A DNA stretch of 64,000 nucleotides from Sulfurisphaera ohwakuensis (GCF_009729055.1 NZ_CP045484.1:2216872-2280871), one strand, 5' to 3'. Shown: positions 1 through 9,756, counted from the first letter of the stretch. Numbers and translations are program-made. Notes: generated by a model from the sequence alone, not told the origin.

Positions 1-759
1 AACATAGTTGCTGGCTTGTAAGGTCTTTGATGCGGAACTATATAAATATTCTATATATAGATAAGGCTGAGATAAATATGGATTTGTATTAGAGTTTAAA
101 GTGATGTTAAATTCGTTATAATAATTTAATAAGCTCATAATTAACGTAGAGCCATTATATGTTGTAGAATAATTAGCTAAATACCCATTATAAAGTATTT
201 CATATTCTTGGAAATACGATGAGTTATATACTATAAAGTAATTATACGCTGTAATATTTTTTCCATTTATAGTGTAGTTTTGGATTTTTGCGAAAAACAT
301 TACATATGTAGAACCTGTAACTAGAGCATATGTGTTGTTTAATAATAGGAATGGTAATATGTAAGGATATTTTACGTTCATTATATCTGTAAATAAGTTA
401 ATAGAATAATTACCTTGCTGCATAAAAGTAAAATTCTTTGTGAAATTCCCAGAAATAATGACATTAATTTTCGTCCCAGTAATATTGGTTACAGTGTAGT
501 TTATTATATAAGAGGAAATTACTTTTTGTACTGTTGTTGGTTTTACTGTTGTTGTAGTTGTTTTATTAACTATACTTGACTGTGTTTCGTTAACTGTAAT
601 ACTCTTTTCTAGTACTATTTTATATTCTAGATTTTTATAAATAGTTATGTTATTAATTACTTGAACATGATTATAGTTATTATATATGGTTGGCAGTGAA
701 TTAGTTATTATTAAAGGCAAGGGTAATATTAACAATAGGAGTAAAATACTTTTAATCAT
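1..759 (-). CDS. Secreted Thr-rich glycoprotein, C-terminus cut by window edge
   Basis: The minus-strand frame is open from the ATG at 759 to base 1 (253 codons, no stop), so the gene continues past the left edge. Residues 1-22 are a Leu/Ile-rich signal peptide or anchor. A Thr-rich linker (several TTTT runs with VKPTT) lies near residues 70-85. The rest is rich in Asn, Tyr and Ser/Thr with about fifteen N-X-S/T sequons, as expected of a glycosylated protein outside the Sulfolobus membrane. I recognise no family. A TATA-like sequence at 781-790 lies about 26 bp upstream of the start and is shared with the divergent NUDIX gene. The coding call is firm; the role is unknown. Confidence 0.75.
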   Translation of the reverse strand, partial: MIKSILLLLLILPLPLIITNSLPTIYNNYNHVQVINNITIYKNLEYKIVLEKSITVNETQSSIVNKTTTTTVKPTTVQKVISSYIINYTVTNITGTKINVIISGNFTKNFTFMQQGNYSINLFTDIMNVKYPYILPFLLLNNTYALVTGSTYVMFFAKIQNYTINGKNITAYNYFIVYNSSYFQEYEILYNGYLANYSTTYNGSTLIMSLLNYYNEFNITLNSNTNPYLSQPYLYIEYLYSSASKTLQASNYV

Positions 760-780
760 CTCATTTCTACGTAAACTAAC

Positions 781-790
781 TATATATTAA
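781..790. promoter_or_regulatory. Shared TATA box between divergent genes at 759 and 814
   Basis: TATATATTAA is nearly self-complementary. Its centre is about 26 bp from the minus-strand ATG at 759 and about 29 bp from the plus-strand ATG at 814. In Sulfolobus the TATA centre sits about 26-27 bp before the transcription start, so both mRNAs would be leaderless or nearly so from one element. No other TATA-like element is evident in the 54-bp gap. Confidence 0.55.
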
Positions 791-813
791 CTTTTTTCCC
801 ATGTAAACTTTAT

Positions 814-1254
814 ATGGAATATCCTTTAGTAGCAGTAGGAGGGGTTATTTTCAATAAAGATAGAAAAGTTTTACTTGTTAAAAGAAAAAATCCACCAAAT
901 AAAGGTAGTTGGGCTATACCTGGGGGAAAAGTAAAATATGGTGAAACATTAGAAGAAGCTGTCAAGAGAGAGATTAAAGAAGAGACAAACTTAAATGTAA
1001 AGGTAAAGGAGTTATTAGCTATAGTTGAAATAATTAAGGAAGGTTTTCATTATATTATTCTAGATTTTATATGTGAAAATATTGAAGGAGAACTTATGGC
1101 AAATAGTGATGCAGAAGATGCTAGATTTTTCTCCTTTGATGAATTAATAAACATAGCGGTTAGTCCTACTACTATAGAAATGTTAAAAAGATATTTTGAT
1201 GGCGAAAAAACGCCAATTATAATAACGGAAAGATCTACTCAAATCTCCAAGTAG
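814..1254 (+). CDS. NUDIX hydrolase
   Basis: A 146-residue single-domain NUDIX pyrophosphohydrolase, a family that cleaves nucleoside diphosphates linked to another group X. The box spans residues 38-60: G38, five residues, E44, seven residues, then R52-E53 and E56-E57, which bind the catalytic divalent metal. The usual Gly before the final hydrophobic residue is Asn59. The N-terminal half resembles ADP-ribose/8-oxo-dGTP type members, but the substrate cannot be read from sequence. The start at 814 fits leaderless transcription from the TATA box at 781-790. The last 20 bp overlap the convergent cysS. Confidence 0.9.
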   Translation: MEYPLVAVGGVIFNKDRKVLLVKRKNPPNKGSWAIPGGKVKYGETLEEAVKREIKEETNLNVKVKELLAIVEIIKEGFHYIILDFICENIEGELMANSDAEDARFFSFDELINIAVSPTTIEMLKRYFDGEKTPIIITERSTQISK

Positions 1255-2641
1255 ATTTGTCTTTACTATCTAATACCTTTACTCCAGCGTTAGCCAAAAT
1301 AGCTCTTATTTGATCGCTTAAATCGTACATTTTTTTCATTCTGAGCTGATTTCTTATTTCCACTACTGCATCTATCACTTTACTTAACATCTCATATGTA
1401 GGATAAAATTCTTCATCCATTACACCGAACACGTAGTTGAATTGTCTAAGTGCATCGAATGCTAACATTGCTGACATAAAGTCTCTACTATACTGTATTT
1501 TTCCGAAAACTAGGCTAACAATTTCATGAATATATGATAATGCTTTTGCCGTGTCAAAATCTTCACTCATGGCAGCATGAAAACCTTTGATTAATTCTAT
1601 GATATTTCTTTGTATTTGTATATCCTCGTCTTTTGAATAGTACTTAGGACCTTCTTTAATAATATCTCTGATTATACTAATTGCATCTTTTAGTCTTGTT
1701 AGGGCATTTCTCGCTTGATCTAACGAGTCCTCATTAAAATCAAGACTACTTCTATAATGTGATGAAAGATACCAATATCGTAATACTGAGGGTCCCCATT
1801 TCTTTAATGCTTCATTAAGTGGAATTATGTTTCCTAGAGACTTACTCATCTTTTCTTTCTTTATAGTAAGATAAGATACATGAACCCAATATTTTACCCA
1901 TTGTTTTCCTAGTAAAGCCTCACTTTGTGCTCTTTCATTTTCATGATGGGGAAAAATAAGATCTATTCCTCCACCATGAATATCAAATTCTTCACCTAAA
2001 TATCTCATTGACATTGTTGAACATTCTATATGCCAACCTGGTCTTCCTTTTCCCCACGGAGATTCCCAGTAGGGTTCTCCAGGTTTCCAAGCTTTCCATA
2101 ACGCAAAATCGTAAGGATTTTTCTTTTCTTTAACAAATTCCTCTCCTTGATTCCATTCTTCTTTTTTAGTCCCAGAAAGTAATCCATAAGAAGGAAATGA
2201 ATCAACATCAAAATATACGCTACCGCTCTTTGCTACATACGCATGTCCTTTATCTATCAATTTTTGTATGAAATTTATAATTTCCTTAATGTGATAGGTT
2301 ACTCTAGGGTGTTGGTCTATTTCGATCTTTAATTGAGTTAATGCATTAAGGTAGTCTTTTGTGTAAAAATCTACAATTTCTGTCCAATCTTTACCTGTTT
2401 CTTGTGCTTTCTTTATTATCTTATCATCTATATCTGTAATATTTTGAACTCTAATAACGTTATATCCTCTTAATCTTAGATATCTAACCATTGCGTCAAA
2501 GGATACAAATGTTCTACCGTGTCCTATATGAAGGTAATCATATACTGTTGGACCACATACATACATTTTGACAGTTTGCGGTTCTACGGTCTCTAATGGT
2601 TGAATTTTTCTTCCTAACGTATTATAAATTCTGATTTGCAT
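1235..2641 (-). CDS. cysS: Cysteinyl-tRNA synthetase
   Basis: This class I aminoacyl-tRNA synthetase charges tRNA-Cys in the cytoplasm. The HIGH motif is at residues 38-41 and KMSKS at 264-268. The zinc that selects cysteine would be bound by C29, C207, H232 and E236. At 468 residues it has the normal length for the family. A TTG at 2656 is in frame, but ATG at 2641 has a GGTGAT Shine-Dalgarno-like sequence just upstream, so I chose ATG. It overlaps the end of the upstream isomerase gene by 20 bp, so the two are probably cotranscribed and translationally coupled. Confidence 0.97.
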   Translation of the reverse strand: MQIRIYNTLGRKIQPLETVEPQTVKMYVCGPTVYDYLHIGHGRTFVSFDAMVRYLRLRGYNVIRVQNITDIDDKIIKKAQETGKDWTEIVDFYTKDYLNALTQLKIEIDQHPRVTYHIKEIINFIQKLIDKGHAYVAKSGSVYFDVDSFPSYGLLSGTKKEEWNQGEEFVKEKKNPYDFALWKAWKPGEPYWESPWGKGRPGWHIECSTMSMRYLGEEFDIHGGGIDLIFPHHENERAQSEALLGKQWVKYWVHVSYLTIKKEKMSKSLGNIIPLNEALKKWGPSVLRYWYLSSHYRSSLDFNEDSLDQARNALTRLKDAISIIRDIIKEGPKYYSKDEDIQIQRNIIELIKGFHAAMSEDFDTAKALSYIHEIVSLVFGKIQYSRDFMSAMLAFDALRQFNYVFGVMDEEFYPTYEMLSKVIDAVVEIRNQLRMKKMYDLSDQIRAILANAGVKVLDSKDKSTWRFE

Positions 2642-3557
2642 TAATATCACCCTCAAACAACTTAAAGGTTTTTTCCCTTATTTTTGGTATTATATTAAGT
2701 TGTTCAGGTTTAACTCCTAATAACATTGCTAGCTTAACTGATGTAAGTCCGGCTAATAGTGTTAAGCTAGCAATGTTCTTTAAAATTGATTGATATAATG
2801 GATATATCTTATATGCGTTAATTAAATTCGCAGACTCTTCATCAAGTTTGTCTGAAACTATAACAATCGGATAAAAAGTATAGGGAGAAGGATACGAATA
2901 CAATTCTATTTCATTATGATTTGCTTCTGGTAACTCATTATAAAATGCAGGATATTTCGCATTTTCATTAATTTCTTGTTTAAATCTTTCGGCTATTGGA
3001 AGAAAAGTTGATGAATAAATTATCGGTATTTTACCAATAATTTGGGAAGCTAAAATCCCAGAAATTTCATTTAACTTAGAATAATCTTTAGTTCCCTCTA
3101 CTAATTCGTTTACATTATAATTCGTCCCTAGACCTTCGTTAATTATTCTAATAAGATAAGTAAAAATATAGGGGAATACAAATCTGGTTTGTAAACCTTT
3201 AGGAAGTTTTATTACCGGTAAATTGTATTTGATTGCTATTTCTTCAATTTTTCCGCCAGATGTTATTACTATAGCTTTTCTAGTTTTTTTTAGAGAAGTT
3301 AATAATGCAAATATTGTTTCTGTAGTATTTCCAGAATAGCTAACTGCAATAACTGTACTCTTTTCATTTACCTTTACCTTATAACCTCTAAATAATTGGT
3401 ATTTAACTGGCAGTTCTAATATTTCTAGTATCCTTCCAGGTATTCCGCTTCCTCCTATTCCTAAATAAACGAGTTCCTCAATCTTTTCTATAATAGGTAT
3501 ATTTGTGTTTAAGGCCTCTTGAAAAAAAATAATCCAATTCTCATATGGATTATTCAC
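2622..3557 (-). CDS. Bifunctional phosphoglucose/phosphomannose isomerase
   Basis: A 311-residue SIS-domain isomerase of the crenarchaeal PGI/PMI family, which interconverts glucose-6-P or mannose-6-P with fructose-6-P. Visible motifs are GIGGSG (33-38), the phosphate-binding SYSGNTTE segment (73-80), and the EANHNE segment around H214 and E216, which matches the family's catalytic His/Glu region. GTG at 3557 is the only reasonable start; it overlaps the end of the upstream gene by 8 bp. It lies in an operon with a small helical protein upstream and cysS downstream. Confidence 0.9.
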   Translation of the reverse strand: MNNPYENWIIFFQEALNTNIPIIEKIEELVYLGIGGSGIPGRILEILELPVKYQLFRGYKVKVNEKSTVIAVSYSGNTTETIFALLTSLKKTRKAIVITSGGKIEEIAIKYNLPVIKLPKGLQTRFVFPYIFTYLIRIINEGLGTNYNVNELVEGTKDYSKLNEISGILASQIIGKIPIIYSSTFLPIAERFKQEINENAKYPAFYNELPEANHNEIELYSYPSPYTFYPIVIVSDKLDEESANLINAYKIYPLYQSILKNIASLTLLAGLTSVKLAMLLGVKPEQLNIIPKIREKTFKLFEGDINANQNL

Positions 3558-3990
3558 TTTTAATCACCATAGATATATTAATCGATGGTGGATTAGAAGA
3601 AATTGATGCAGTTATACTCTCTATCCCAATTTTCTTTAAATTAGGTCTTAATTGCAACAAAGAAGAGGAAACATAAAGAGATATTATAGATAAATATTCC
3701 TCAAAAAGACTAGATATTCTACTGTTAACTAGAGTAGAATAATTTGTGGGTTGTAATAAGAATAGTAAGGAAACATTTATTCTCTCTACAAGAATTAAGA
3801 AGTTCGAAATAGCTTCATTCCAATTTTGTGACTTTATGGAATTTTCAAGTTTATCAAATATTTCTAACTGTTTTTTACTTTCTGCCTTTAAAAATTTTAA
3901 TATTTCAGCCTCATTAAAACTTAAGCCAGCTTCACTTATAGTTTCAAGTTTTTTTATTAAATCCTCAAATAGATTTCTTGTTGTCTCCAT
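3550..3990 (-). CDS. Hypothetical helical protein
   Basis: A 146-residue protein predicted to be almost wholly alpha-helical: residues 1-60 are charged and amphipathic, and residues 60-115 hold long hydrophobic helices without a clear membrane signature. No cysteines or recognisable motifs. It is first in the operon with the PGI/PMI and cysS genes, overlapping the isomerase by 8 bp. I do not recognise the family. A shared TATA at 4010-4015 lies only about 22 bp from this ATG, slightly close, so the true start could be a little further downstream. Confidence 0.75.
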   Translation of the reverse strand: METTRNLFEDLIKKLETISEAGLSFNEAEILKFLKAESKKQLEIFDKLENSIKSQNWNEAISNFLILVERINVSLLFLLQPTNYSTLVNSRISSLFEEYLSIISLYVSSSLLQLRPNLKKIGIESITASISSNPPSINISMVIKSE

Positions 3991-4009
3991 AAAAGAATCT
4001 TATTAATAC

Positions 4010-4015
4010 TATATA
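4010..4015. promoter_or_regulatory. Shared TATATA between divergent genes at 3990 and 4041
   Basis: A self-complementary TATATA sits in the 50-bp gap. Its centre is about 28 bp before the plus-strand ATG at 4041 (ideal for a leaderless start) and about 22 bp before the minus-strand ATG at 3990 (slightly short). This is the same arrangement as at 781-790 and 62043-62048. Confidence 0.5.
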
Positions 4016-4040
4016 AAAAGGTCTTCTCTTAATTTAATGT

Positions 4041-5363
4041 ATGGAAACTTTAGTAGTAGTAGGTGGCGGAGCTGCTGGAATGAGTGCTTCTTCAAGAGTT
4101 AGGAGATTAAAGCCAGACATGGAAATTGTTGTATTTGAATCAACAAAAATGGTTAGTCATGCACCTTGTGGAATTCCTTATTTCGTTGAAGGATTATTTA
4201 ATGACGAGAATCTTTTTATGACTTATACTCCACAATTTTTTGAAGAAAAGAGAAAAATTCATGTAAAAACTAATACGAAAGTAACAGATATTGATTTTGA
4301 TTCCCGGATAGTATATGGGGAATCTAGAGAAGGAAAAATCAAAGCTGAATATGATTATTTAGTTATTAGTACGGGAGCTATACCTAGAAAAATTCCAGTT
4401 GAAGACGGAAATGATAGGATTTTTTATGCACATCATCCGGCTAATGCAGTAGAATTAAGAGAGAGACTTTGGTCTTTAAATACTATCGCAATAGTAGGAG
4501 GTGGAATATTAGGTATAGAAATGACGGAGGCACTAACTCATATAGGCAAAAAGGTAATTTTGATTCACAGGAGTAAGTATTTGCTAAATAAGACTATAGA
4601 CACTGAACTGGGAAATATAATAACTCAAAGAGTTTCTAAAGATGCAGAAGTTAGGCTCAATGAGAGCGTTGAGACTATAAAGGAAGGAGGTAGGTTAGTA
4701 GTAACAGATAAGGGAAAGTACCAGGTAGATGGTACTATAATAGCAATAGGAGTCTCGCCAAATGTTGAACTTGTAAAAGATAAAATAAAACTAGGAGAGA
4801 CTGGAGCTATAAAAGTTGATGATCACATGAAGACTAACTATAGGGAAGTTTATTCAGCTGGTGATAACACTGAATCAGTAAATATAATAACTAAAAAACC
4901 CGCATGGGTTCCTTTTGCACCAGTAGCTAATAAGATGGGTTATGTGGCTGGAAGTAATATAGGCGGTCATGAAATGAGATTCCCAGGAGTTGTGAATACC
5001 CAAATTACTAAGTATAAAGAATTTTATATAGGACGAGTGGGTTTACAAGAAGATGAGGCAAGGCTTCACGGATTTAAACCTATATCAGCAACTATAAGTG
5101 GGAAGACTAGAGCAAGATATTATCCTGATGCTAAAGATATTCATGTAAAGATTATAGCTGATGAAAATACGAAGAGAATTTTAGGTGCTCAAATCGTTGG
5201 TGGTGAAGAGGTACTAGGACGAATAGATATGATGGCTGCAGCGATAATGAAAGGCTTTACCATAGAAGATACATTCTTCATTGAGATGGGTTACTTACCA
5301 GCAATTAGTAGAGTTTGGGATCCAGTAATTGTAGCAATTAGACAACTTATGAAAGATGAGTAA
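4041..5363 (+). CDS. CoA-disulfide reductase / NAD(P)H oxidase family flavoprotein
   Basis: A 440-residue FAD- and NAD(P)H-dependent oxidoreductase of the class III pyridine nucleotide-disulfide family, which reduces CoA disulfide, polysulfide or O2. The N-terminal FAD dinucleotide fold is VVVGGGAAG. The redox-active single cysteine is C43 in SHAPCGIPY, diagnostic of CoA-disulfide reductases and NADH oxidases. STGA at 110-113 and the NAD(P)-binding GGGILG at 153-158 follow, then a C-terminal dimerisation domain. It is monocistronic. In Sulfolobales such enzymes may maintain CoA thiol or take part in sulfur metabolism; the substrate is inferred only. Confidence 0.9.
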   Translation: METLVVVGGGAAGMSASSRVRRLKPDMEIVVFESTKMVSHAPCGIPYFVEGLFNDENLFMTYTPQFFEEKRKIHVKTNTKVTDIDFDSRIVYGESREGKIKAEYDYLVISTGAIPRKIPVEDGNDRIFYAHHPANAVELRERLWSLNTIAIVGGGILGIEMTEALTHIGKKVILIHRSKYLLNKTIDTELGNIITQRVSKDAEVRLNESVETIKEGGRLVVTDKGKYQVDGTIIAIGVSPNVELVKDKIKLGETGAIKVDDHMKTNYREVYSAGDNTESVNIITKKPAWVPFAPVANKMGYVAGSNIGGHEMRFPGVVNTQITKYKEFYIGRVGLQEDEARLHGFKPISATISGKTRARYYPDAKDIHVKIIADENTKRILGAQIVGGEEVLGRIDMMAAAIMKGFTIEDTFFIEMGYLPAISRVWDPVIVAIRQLMKDE

Positions 5364-5369
5364 GAAGAG

Positions 5370-5389
5370 GTAATACCTATTGGTATTAC
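5370..5389 (+). promoter_or_regulatory. Perfect inverted repeat upstream of nurA-like gene
   Basis: An 8-bp arm GTAATACC (5370-5377), the loop TATT, and GGTATTAC (5382-5389). It begins 7 bp after the CoA-disulfide reductase stop and ends 6 bp before a TTTAAATA TATA box (5396-5403), which is about 27-30 bp before the nurA-like ATG. It could be a repressor site abutting the promoter or a 3' hairpin of the preceding transcript. Confidence 0.4.
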
Positions 5390-5429
5390 GCCATATTTAA
5401 ATATTTCTCTCGATATTTTTATATGAAAG

Positions 5430-6530
5430 ATGACTGAAAATAAGGGATTATTTGTATTACTTGATGAGATTATTCAAAAATATGTTAAAGATTATTTTAC
5501 TGTTATAGTCAAAAATGATGAAAACCAAGAGAAAGACAAAGCTATCTTAGGTGTAAAAGACAAAGAAATTGTTACGGAAATCGATGTAACAAGAAGGGAA
5601 AATGAGGTTATTTATGCAGTTGATGGAAGTAGTCGAAGTCTAATATCAGCTGGCGGAATAATTTCTATAAATACTCTGGCAATATCTTCATCAACCTATC
5701 CCATAATAGGAGTTTATCCTTCCCTTTTCGGATTGCCTTCTTTACCTATAAAAAAGCCCTTTATAGGACTAGCTTCTTCTAACCCTATAAAGGGTAAAAT
5801 CGAGCCATTCTTGTATTCTTCTAATTCCTTTTTTACTTCAGTTTCTCTCACTGGTGAACCATTTTTATCTATACAGGAACCAGAAAGAATAGAAACAGAA
5901 CTGAGAAGTATTCTTGAGACAGAAGGACTTAAAATTACTAAGGATAAAGGATTAACAGTAATAGATGGTCCTTTATTTCCTTCACATATTTACTTGCCAG
6001 AAAAAGTAAGAGAGTATATAGTCAAGGAGAGAATAAAAGTTTTAGATGAAAAATATGTGGGAATAGTAAAAAGGCTTGACAAATCTAATCTCTTAGTTAA
6101 TACTCTAAAAGATAGTGAGGAGTTTATATCCAGATATAAAATAAACCCTAGGAGTTTTTTATCTGATGAAGCTTTTCTATTTCAGTTGGTTAGGTTCAAT
6201 TATAATCCTCCTTATCCAATTATATCAGTAGGTCCACTTATAAGGGAAATTGATAAAATAAGATACTATGTAAATTATTTAGTAATCCCATATCATAAAT
6301 ATTTACCTAAATTTTCGATATTAAGAATAGAGTCGTTAAATAAAAACGCACCAGCTATTGTTGCCTCTTTACCATTTTCTAATGATGGAATTCCTAAAAT
6401 ATTATCTATAGCAGATAAAACGGCTAAAGAGCTTTCTAGTGGTATAATAAAATATATTCTATATTCTATTGATAGAATAGGGCTCCAAGAAAGTTTTAAG
6501 AACAAGTTTGAGGTGTATGATCTTGTCTGA
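5430..6530 (+). CDS. NurA-family nuclease, diverged paralogue
   Basis: A 366-residue NurA-domain protein. NurA works with the HerA translocase in 5' resection of DNA ends. Visible family features are the acidic motif AVDGSS (D65), a second acidic motif VIDGP (D179), a conserved IVKRLDKSN region, and the C-terminal PYHKYLPKF segment followed by RIES where the family has its Tyr/His pair. Unlike the canonical Sulfolobus locus there is no mre11 or rad50 nearby. A HerA-like ATPase overlaps its 3' end. The start at 5430 fits leaderless transcription from TTTAAATA at 5396. Nuclease activity is inferred. Confidence 0.75.
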   Translation: MTENKGLFVLLDEIIQKYVKDYFTVIVKNDENQEKDKAILGVKDKEIVTEIDVTRRENEVIYAVDGSSRSLISAGGIISINTLAISSSTYPIIGVYPSLFGLPSLPIKKPFIGLASSNPIKGKIEPFLYSSNSFFTSVSLTGEPFLSIQEPERIETELRSILETEGLKITKDKGLTVIDGPLFPSHIYLPEKVREYIVKERIKVLDEKYVGIVKRLDKSNLLVNTLKDSEEFISRYKINPRSFLSDEAFLFQLVRFNYNPPYPIISVGPLIREIDKIRYYVNYLVIPYHKYLPKFSILRIESLNKNAPAIVASLPFSNDGIPKILSIADKTAKELSSGIIKYILYSIDRIGLQESFKNKFEVYDLV

Positions 6531-8340
6531 GGACTTTATATCTTCTGTAAAAGATAGGATGGAAAAAGCTAAAGCTTTAGCTATAACGCTAGGAACTATC
6601 ATAGGTAGAGTAGCAAAATATATTCCAAATAGAATTGATGAGGAAAATAATATTGTAAATGTAATCCTAGATGCTCAGACATACTATAAGTATCCATTTC
6701 TAGGAAGAATAGGAATTCTTTTAGGAGCTATTGACATTAAAACCCTTTATTTTATTCTTTTGAGAGTAGTTGGTTATGAGCGAAGTGACGTATCATCATT
6801 ATTATTTTCAGATTCGCCCTTACTCTCAGTAAATGAGACAAATGATGAAGAACCAGGTTCATTAGTATCGAATGTTGTAATTAAGTGTGAAATGCTGACT
6901 AAAATAAACGTCCTTGAATCTACAGAACCAGAAGCAGCAGATATAATAATTGAACCACAATCGCCTGTGATTTTACCTAACCCAGATATAATAGAAAGAG
7001 CTTTAGATACTAATAGAGGTCTTCTTAGGCTAGGCTTTCTTGATTCTCCAGAAAATAAAATCAAAGTTAGTATTAGCCTGGATGATCTCAATTACCATAT
7101 GTTAATTTTAGGTACTACTGGTGCTGGAAAAACATCCTTTGTAAAGGATCTAATAGCTGGAATATATAAAGTCGCGGAGGACACAAAAGTTTTTGTATTT
7201 GATGCAACTGGTGATTATTATCATATCTTTTTGCCTCCAGATAAGAGTAATAAGTTAGTAAATGAAAGTCTTTCTATGTTTGAGAATCTGTATTCTAAAA
7301 TTAATGGTATAAAATTGGGGATCATATATCCTGTTTCTAAGAAATGGTTAAAGAAATATACAGATGGAAAAAAGGATTTATTATCTATAACTTCTTCATA
7401 CTATAAGCTGTATGTAGAGCCAATTATAAATTATCTTAAAAGGAAAGGCTTTAACTTTTATATATCCGTTAATCCTGGAAATATTGTTATTAGTAATAGT
7501 GAATGGAAAGCAGAAACTTATATCTTCCCTTTTTATTTTAGATTTAACGATGTAAAGAAATTAATACATAGATTAAATCCATATTTTTCTGAGCAAGCAA
7601 CTCAGTTTCTCAAGATATTGATAAAGAAAAAAGGAAGTGAATTCAACTCGCTAGATGATTTAATAGAAGCTATGAACACTGATGATATAGAGAAGCTGAG
7701 TATACATAAAAGTACAAAGGAAAACATCATACGAGGTTTATATTTATTAAAAGAAACTGGATTATTTGATGTAGGCGTGAAAAAAGAGCCCTTGAAGAAA
7801 ATATTATATGATTCTAATAAGCTATTGGTTCTAGATTTATATAATAGTGAGTTAGATGATTTTTCCCAGAAAATAATATCATATTATTTTCTAGATAAGA
7901 TATTTGAACTAAGAGAGCTTGATATGAAAAAAGGAGCTCTTAAGGACAGGCTAGTCCTCATTATTGATGAGGCTCATAAATTTTTCCCATCAGGTAAGGG
8001 TAGTGAAGAGGATGCAAACTATGTTAAAAGAGTAGCAGGAAAAATATCAACAATGATGAGACTTGGAAGAAGGAGAAGAGTGGGTTTTATTTTCTCTACA
8101 CACAATCCCAATGATCTTTCTGATATAATTGTACAATTAGCAAATACTAAGGTAATTTTTAGAATTAAGCCTGAGGTAGCTGAAAATTTAGGATTATCAA
8201 GAAGTGATGCGAAAATTTTAAGCTGGGAAAAAAATGGTGTTGCATATTTATTATCTCCATGGTTAAGAGAGGGAAAAATTAAAATAAGAGTTCCAGTACC
8301 ACCTCCATTAGGGCATTACGATTTATCCAAGGCTGGTTAA
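6517..8340 (+). CDS. HerA-like ATPase (FtsK/HerA, DUF87), paralogue
   Basis: A protein of about 607 residues: an N-terminal beta-rich HAS-barrel-like region (1-190), then a hexameric-translocase ATPase core. Walker A is GTTGAGKT near residue 199, Walker B is LIIDEAHKF near 481, and an arginine-rich GRRRRVGF segment followed by STHNP near 513-525 matches the sensor/arginine-finger region. It overlaps the NurA gene, which supports a NurA-HerA complex acting on DNA ends. TTG 6508 is in frame, but ATG 6517 or TTG 6523 (7 nt after GAGGTG) are likelier starts. It is longer than and clearly different from canonical Sulfolobus HerA (about 500 residues). Confidence 0.85.
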   Translation: MILSEDFISSVKDRMEKAKALAITLGTIIGRVAKYIPNRIDEENNIVNVILDAQTYYKYPFLGRIGILLGAIDIKTLYFILLRVVGYERSDVSSLLFSDSPLLSVNETNDEEPGSLVSNVVIKCEMLTKINVLESTEPEAADIIIEPQSPVILPNPDIIERALDTNRGLLRLGFLDSPENKIKVSISLDDLNYHMLILGTTGAGKTSFVKDLIAGIYKVAEDTKVFVFDATGDYYHIFLPPDKSNKLVNESLSMFENLYSKINGIKLGIIYPVSKKWLKKYTDGKKDLLSITSSYYKLYVEPIINYLKRKGFNFYISVNPGNIVISNSEWKAETYIFPFYFRFNDVKKLIHRLNPYFSEQATQFLKILIKKKGSEFNSLDDLIEAMNTDDIEKLSIHKSTKENIIRGLYLLKETGLFDVGVKKEPLKKILYDSNKLLVLDLYNSELDDFSQKIISYYFLDKIFELRELDMKKGALKDRLVLIIDEAHKFFPSGKGSEEDANYVKRVAGKISTMMRLGRRRRVGFIFSTHNPNDLSDIIVQLANTKVIFRIKPEVAENLGLSRSDAKILSWEKNGVAYLLSPWLREGKIKIRVPVPPPLGHYDLSKAG

Positions 8341-8341
8341 G

Positions 8342-8734
8342 ATGAGTGAATTAGCAGTTTCGTTAAGAAAAATGAAAAGTAAAGGAGATAAAGAAAGTGT
8401 TTTACAGTTCTTAAGGGAGATAATGAAATTAATTCCTCCTTCAGATGATTTTGGTATCTCCCTATCAAAAAAAGGAGTTCATGAATATGTTCTAGATAGG
8501 AATGGGGTTGTAGTTATTTCATTGTCAGAAGATGAATTTTTACCTTTTTTCTCAGCTAATCATAAAAGAATAGAGCTAGATAAAATACCCGATGATGTAT
8601 TGAGAGATATAAAAGTTAACTGGAAAAATATACTAGATCAATTGAGAGATTATGCATTAGAGTACTCTAAATTAGATAAAAAATATTTAAAAGTAGCCGA
8701 CGAAATAAATGGTGTCTTATTTGAGAATCTCTAA
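8342..8734 (+). CDS. Small unknown protein, third gene of nurA-herA-like operon
   Basis: A 130-residue charged soluble protein that starts one base after the HerA-like stop codon and overlaps the next gene by 26 bp, so it is certainly cotranscribed. It has a mixed alpha/beta N-terminal half (a short beta hairpin around EYVLDRNGVVVISLS) and a helical C-terminal half. No metal-binding or catalytic motif is visible and I do not recognise it. Position suggests an accessory factor of the NurA-HerA pair; this is inference only. Confidence 0.75.
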   Translation: MSELAVSLRKMKSKGDKESVLQFLREIMKLIPPSDDFGISLSKKGVHEYVLDRNGVVVISLSEDEFLPFFSANHKRIELDKIPDDVLRDIKVNWKNILDQLRDYALEYSKLDKKYLKVADEINGVLFENL

Positions 8735-9650
8735 TACGAGAGTAACAACAAAAAGGCTCATTCATTATGAAAATACCAATTTCTTAGGCAGATTACACGG
8801 TGGAGATATGTTAAATTTTCTTGTAGATACTGGAATGATTTCAGCAATGAAAGTGGCTAGAGGTTTAGCTGTAATAGCCTCAATTGACGATGTTGTATTT
8901 AAAAAACCCATAATGTTAGGTGATATAATAGATATAGAGGCTGAAGTGGATTACGTAGGCAATACTTCAATGGAAGTATCTATGAGGGCTATTAAGGGAG
9001 ATGAAGTGTTAGTAGAAGCTTTTGCTACATATGTTAAGGTTGATGAATTTCTAAGACCAACTATTGTAGAGAATAAAGTTTATGCAGAAAGTAATGAAGA
9101 GTTAGAAAGGTATAATAAAGCGTTAAAAAGAAGGCAAGAAAGGGCAGAAAATATTAAGGATAGAATAAGAAAAAGATATGATACCTCAGATCCTACATAT
9201 GGATTAAGATATAGAACTGAGTCAACGTATTTTGTAACTCCAGATATGACTTATGACGGAAGAATAATTTCAGCTGGAAAATTACTTAAATTAATGGACG
9301 ACATTGGTGGTGCATTATGCCTTAATTACATCTCAGAAGAAGGTGCAGTAGTTACAGTCTCTATTAATAGTACTAGCTTTTATACTCCCATAAGGCTCTC
9401 AGATATCATTAAAATAAGAGCTGGAATTTCTTATATAGGGAGTACTTCTTTTGAAGTGATACTAAATGTGATAAGATTAGATCCTAGAAATTTCGTAGAA
9501 GAACATGTAACTACAGCATATTTTAATTATGTAAGAATAGATAAATCTGGAAGGCCAACTAAAGTAAAAGAGTATACTCCGATAACGGAAAGAGAGAAGC
9601 AAGTATACCAAGAAGCAATAGAAAGGCGTAAAAAATTTCTTAAATCTTAA
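8709..9650 (+). CDS. Acyl-CoA thioesterase with two hotdog domains
   Basis: A 313-residue protein made of two hotdog folds, as in the ACOT/BFIT group that hydrolyses acyl-CoA to free acid and CoA. Repeat 1 carries the characteristic GRLHGGDML helix start (residues 27-35) and repeat 2 the matching YDGRIISAGKLLKLMDD segment (about 178-194). The strand patterns VVFKKPIMLGDIIDIEAEV and TSFYTPIRLSDIIKIRAGI align between the halves, showing internal duplication. ATG 8709 overlaps the previous gene; TTG or GTG starts slightly downstream are possible. Its linkage to nurA/herA is probably incidental. Confidence 0.85.
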   Translation: MVSYLRISNTRVTTKRLIHYENTNFLGRLHGGDMLNFLVDTGMISAMKVARGLAVIASIDDVVFKKPIMLGDIIDIEAEVDYVGNTSMEVSMRAIKGDEVLVEAFATYVKVDEFLRPTIVENKVYAESNEELERYNKALKRRQERAENIKDRIRKRYDTSDPTYGLRYRTESTYFVTPDMTYDGRIISAGKLLKLMDDIGGALCLNYISEEGAVVTVSINSTSFYTPIRLSDIIKIRAGISYIGSTSFEVILNVIRLDPRNFVEEHVTTAYFNYVRIDKSGRPTKVKEYTPITEREKQVYQEAIERRKKFLKS

Positions 9651-9756
9651 TCCTACTTTCTAATGGTATATCTACTTTCATTAAGATTGTTATTTATAAA
9701 TCAAAGAAAATTAGCTTTACTTAAGTTAAGTTAGATTTATACTAATATATACATAA

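Noticed and set aside
2026..2211. Minus-strand frame inside cysS
   Set aside because: Lies wholly within a firmly identified synthetase in another frame and has low-complexity composition; no start signal.
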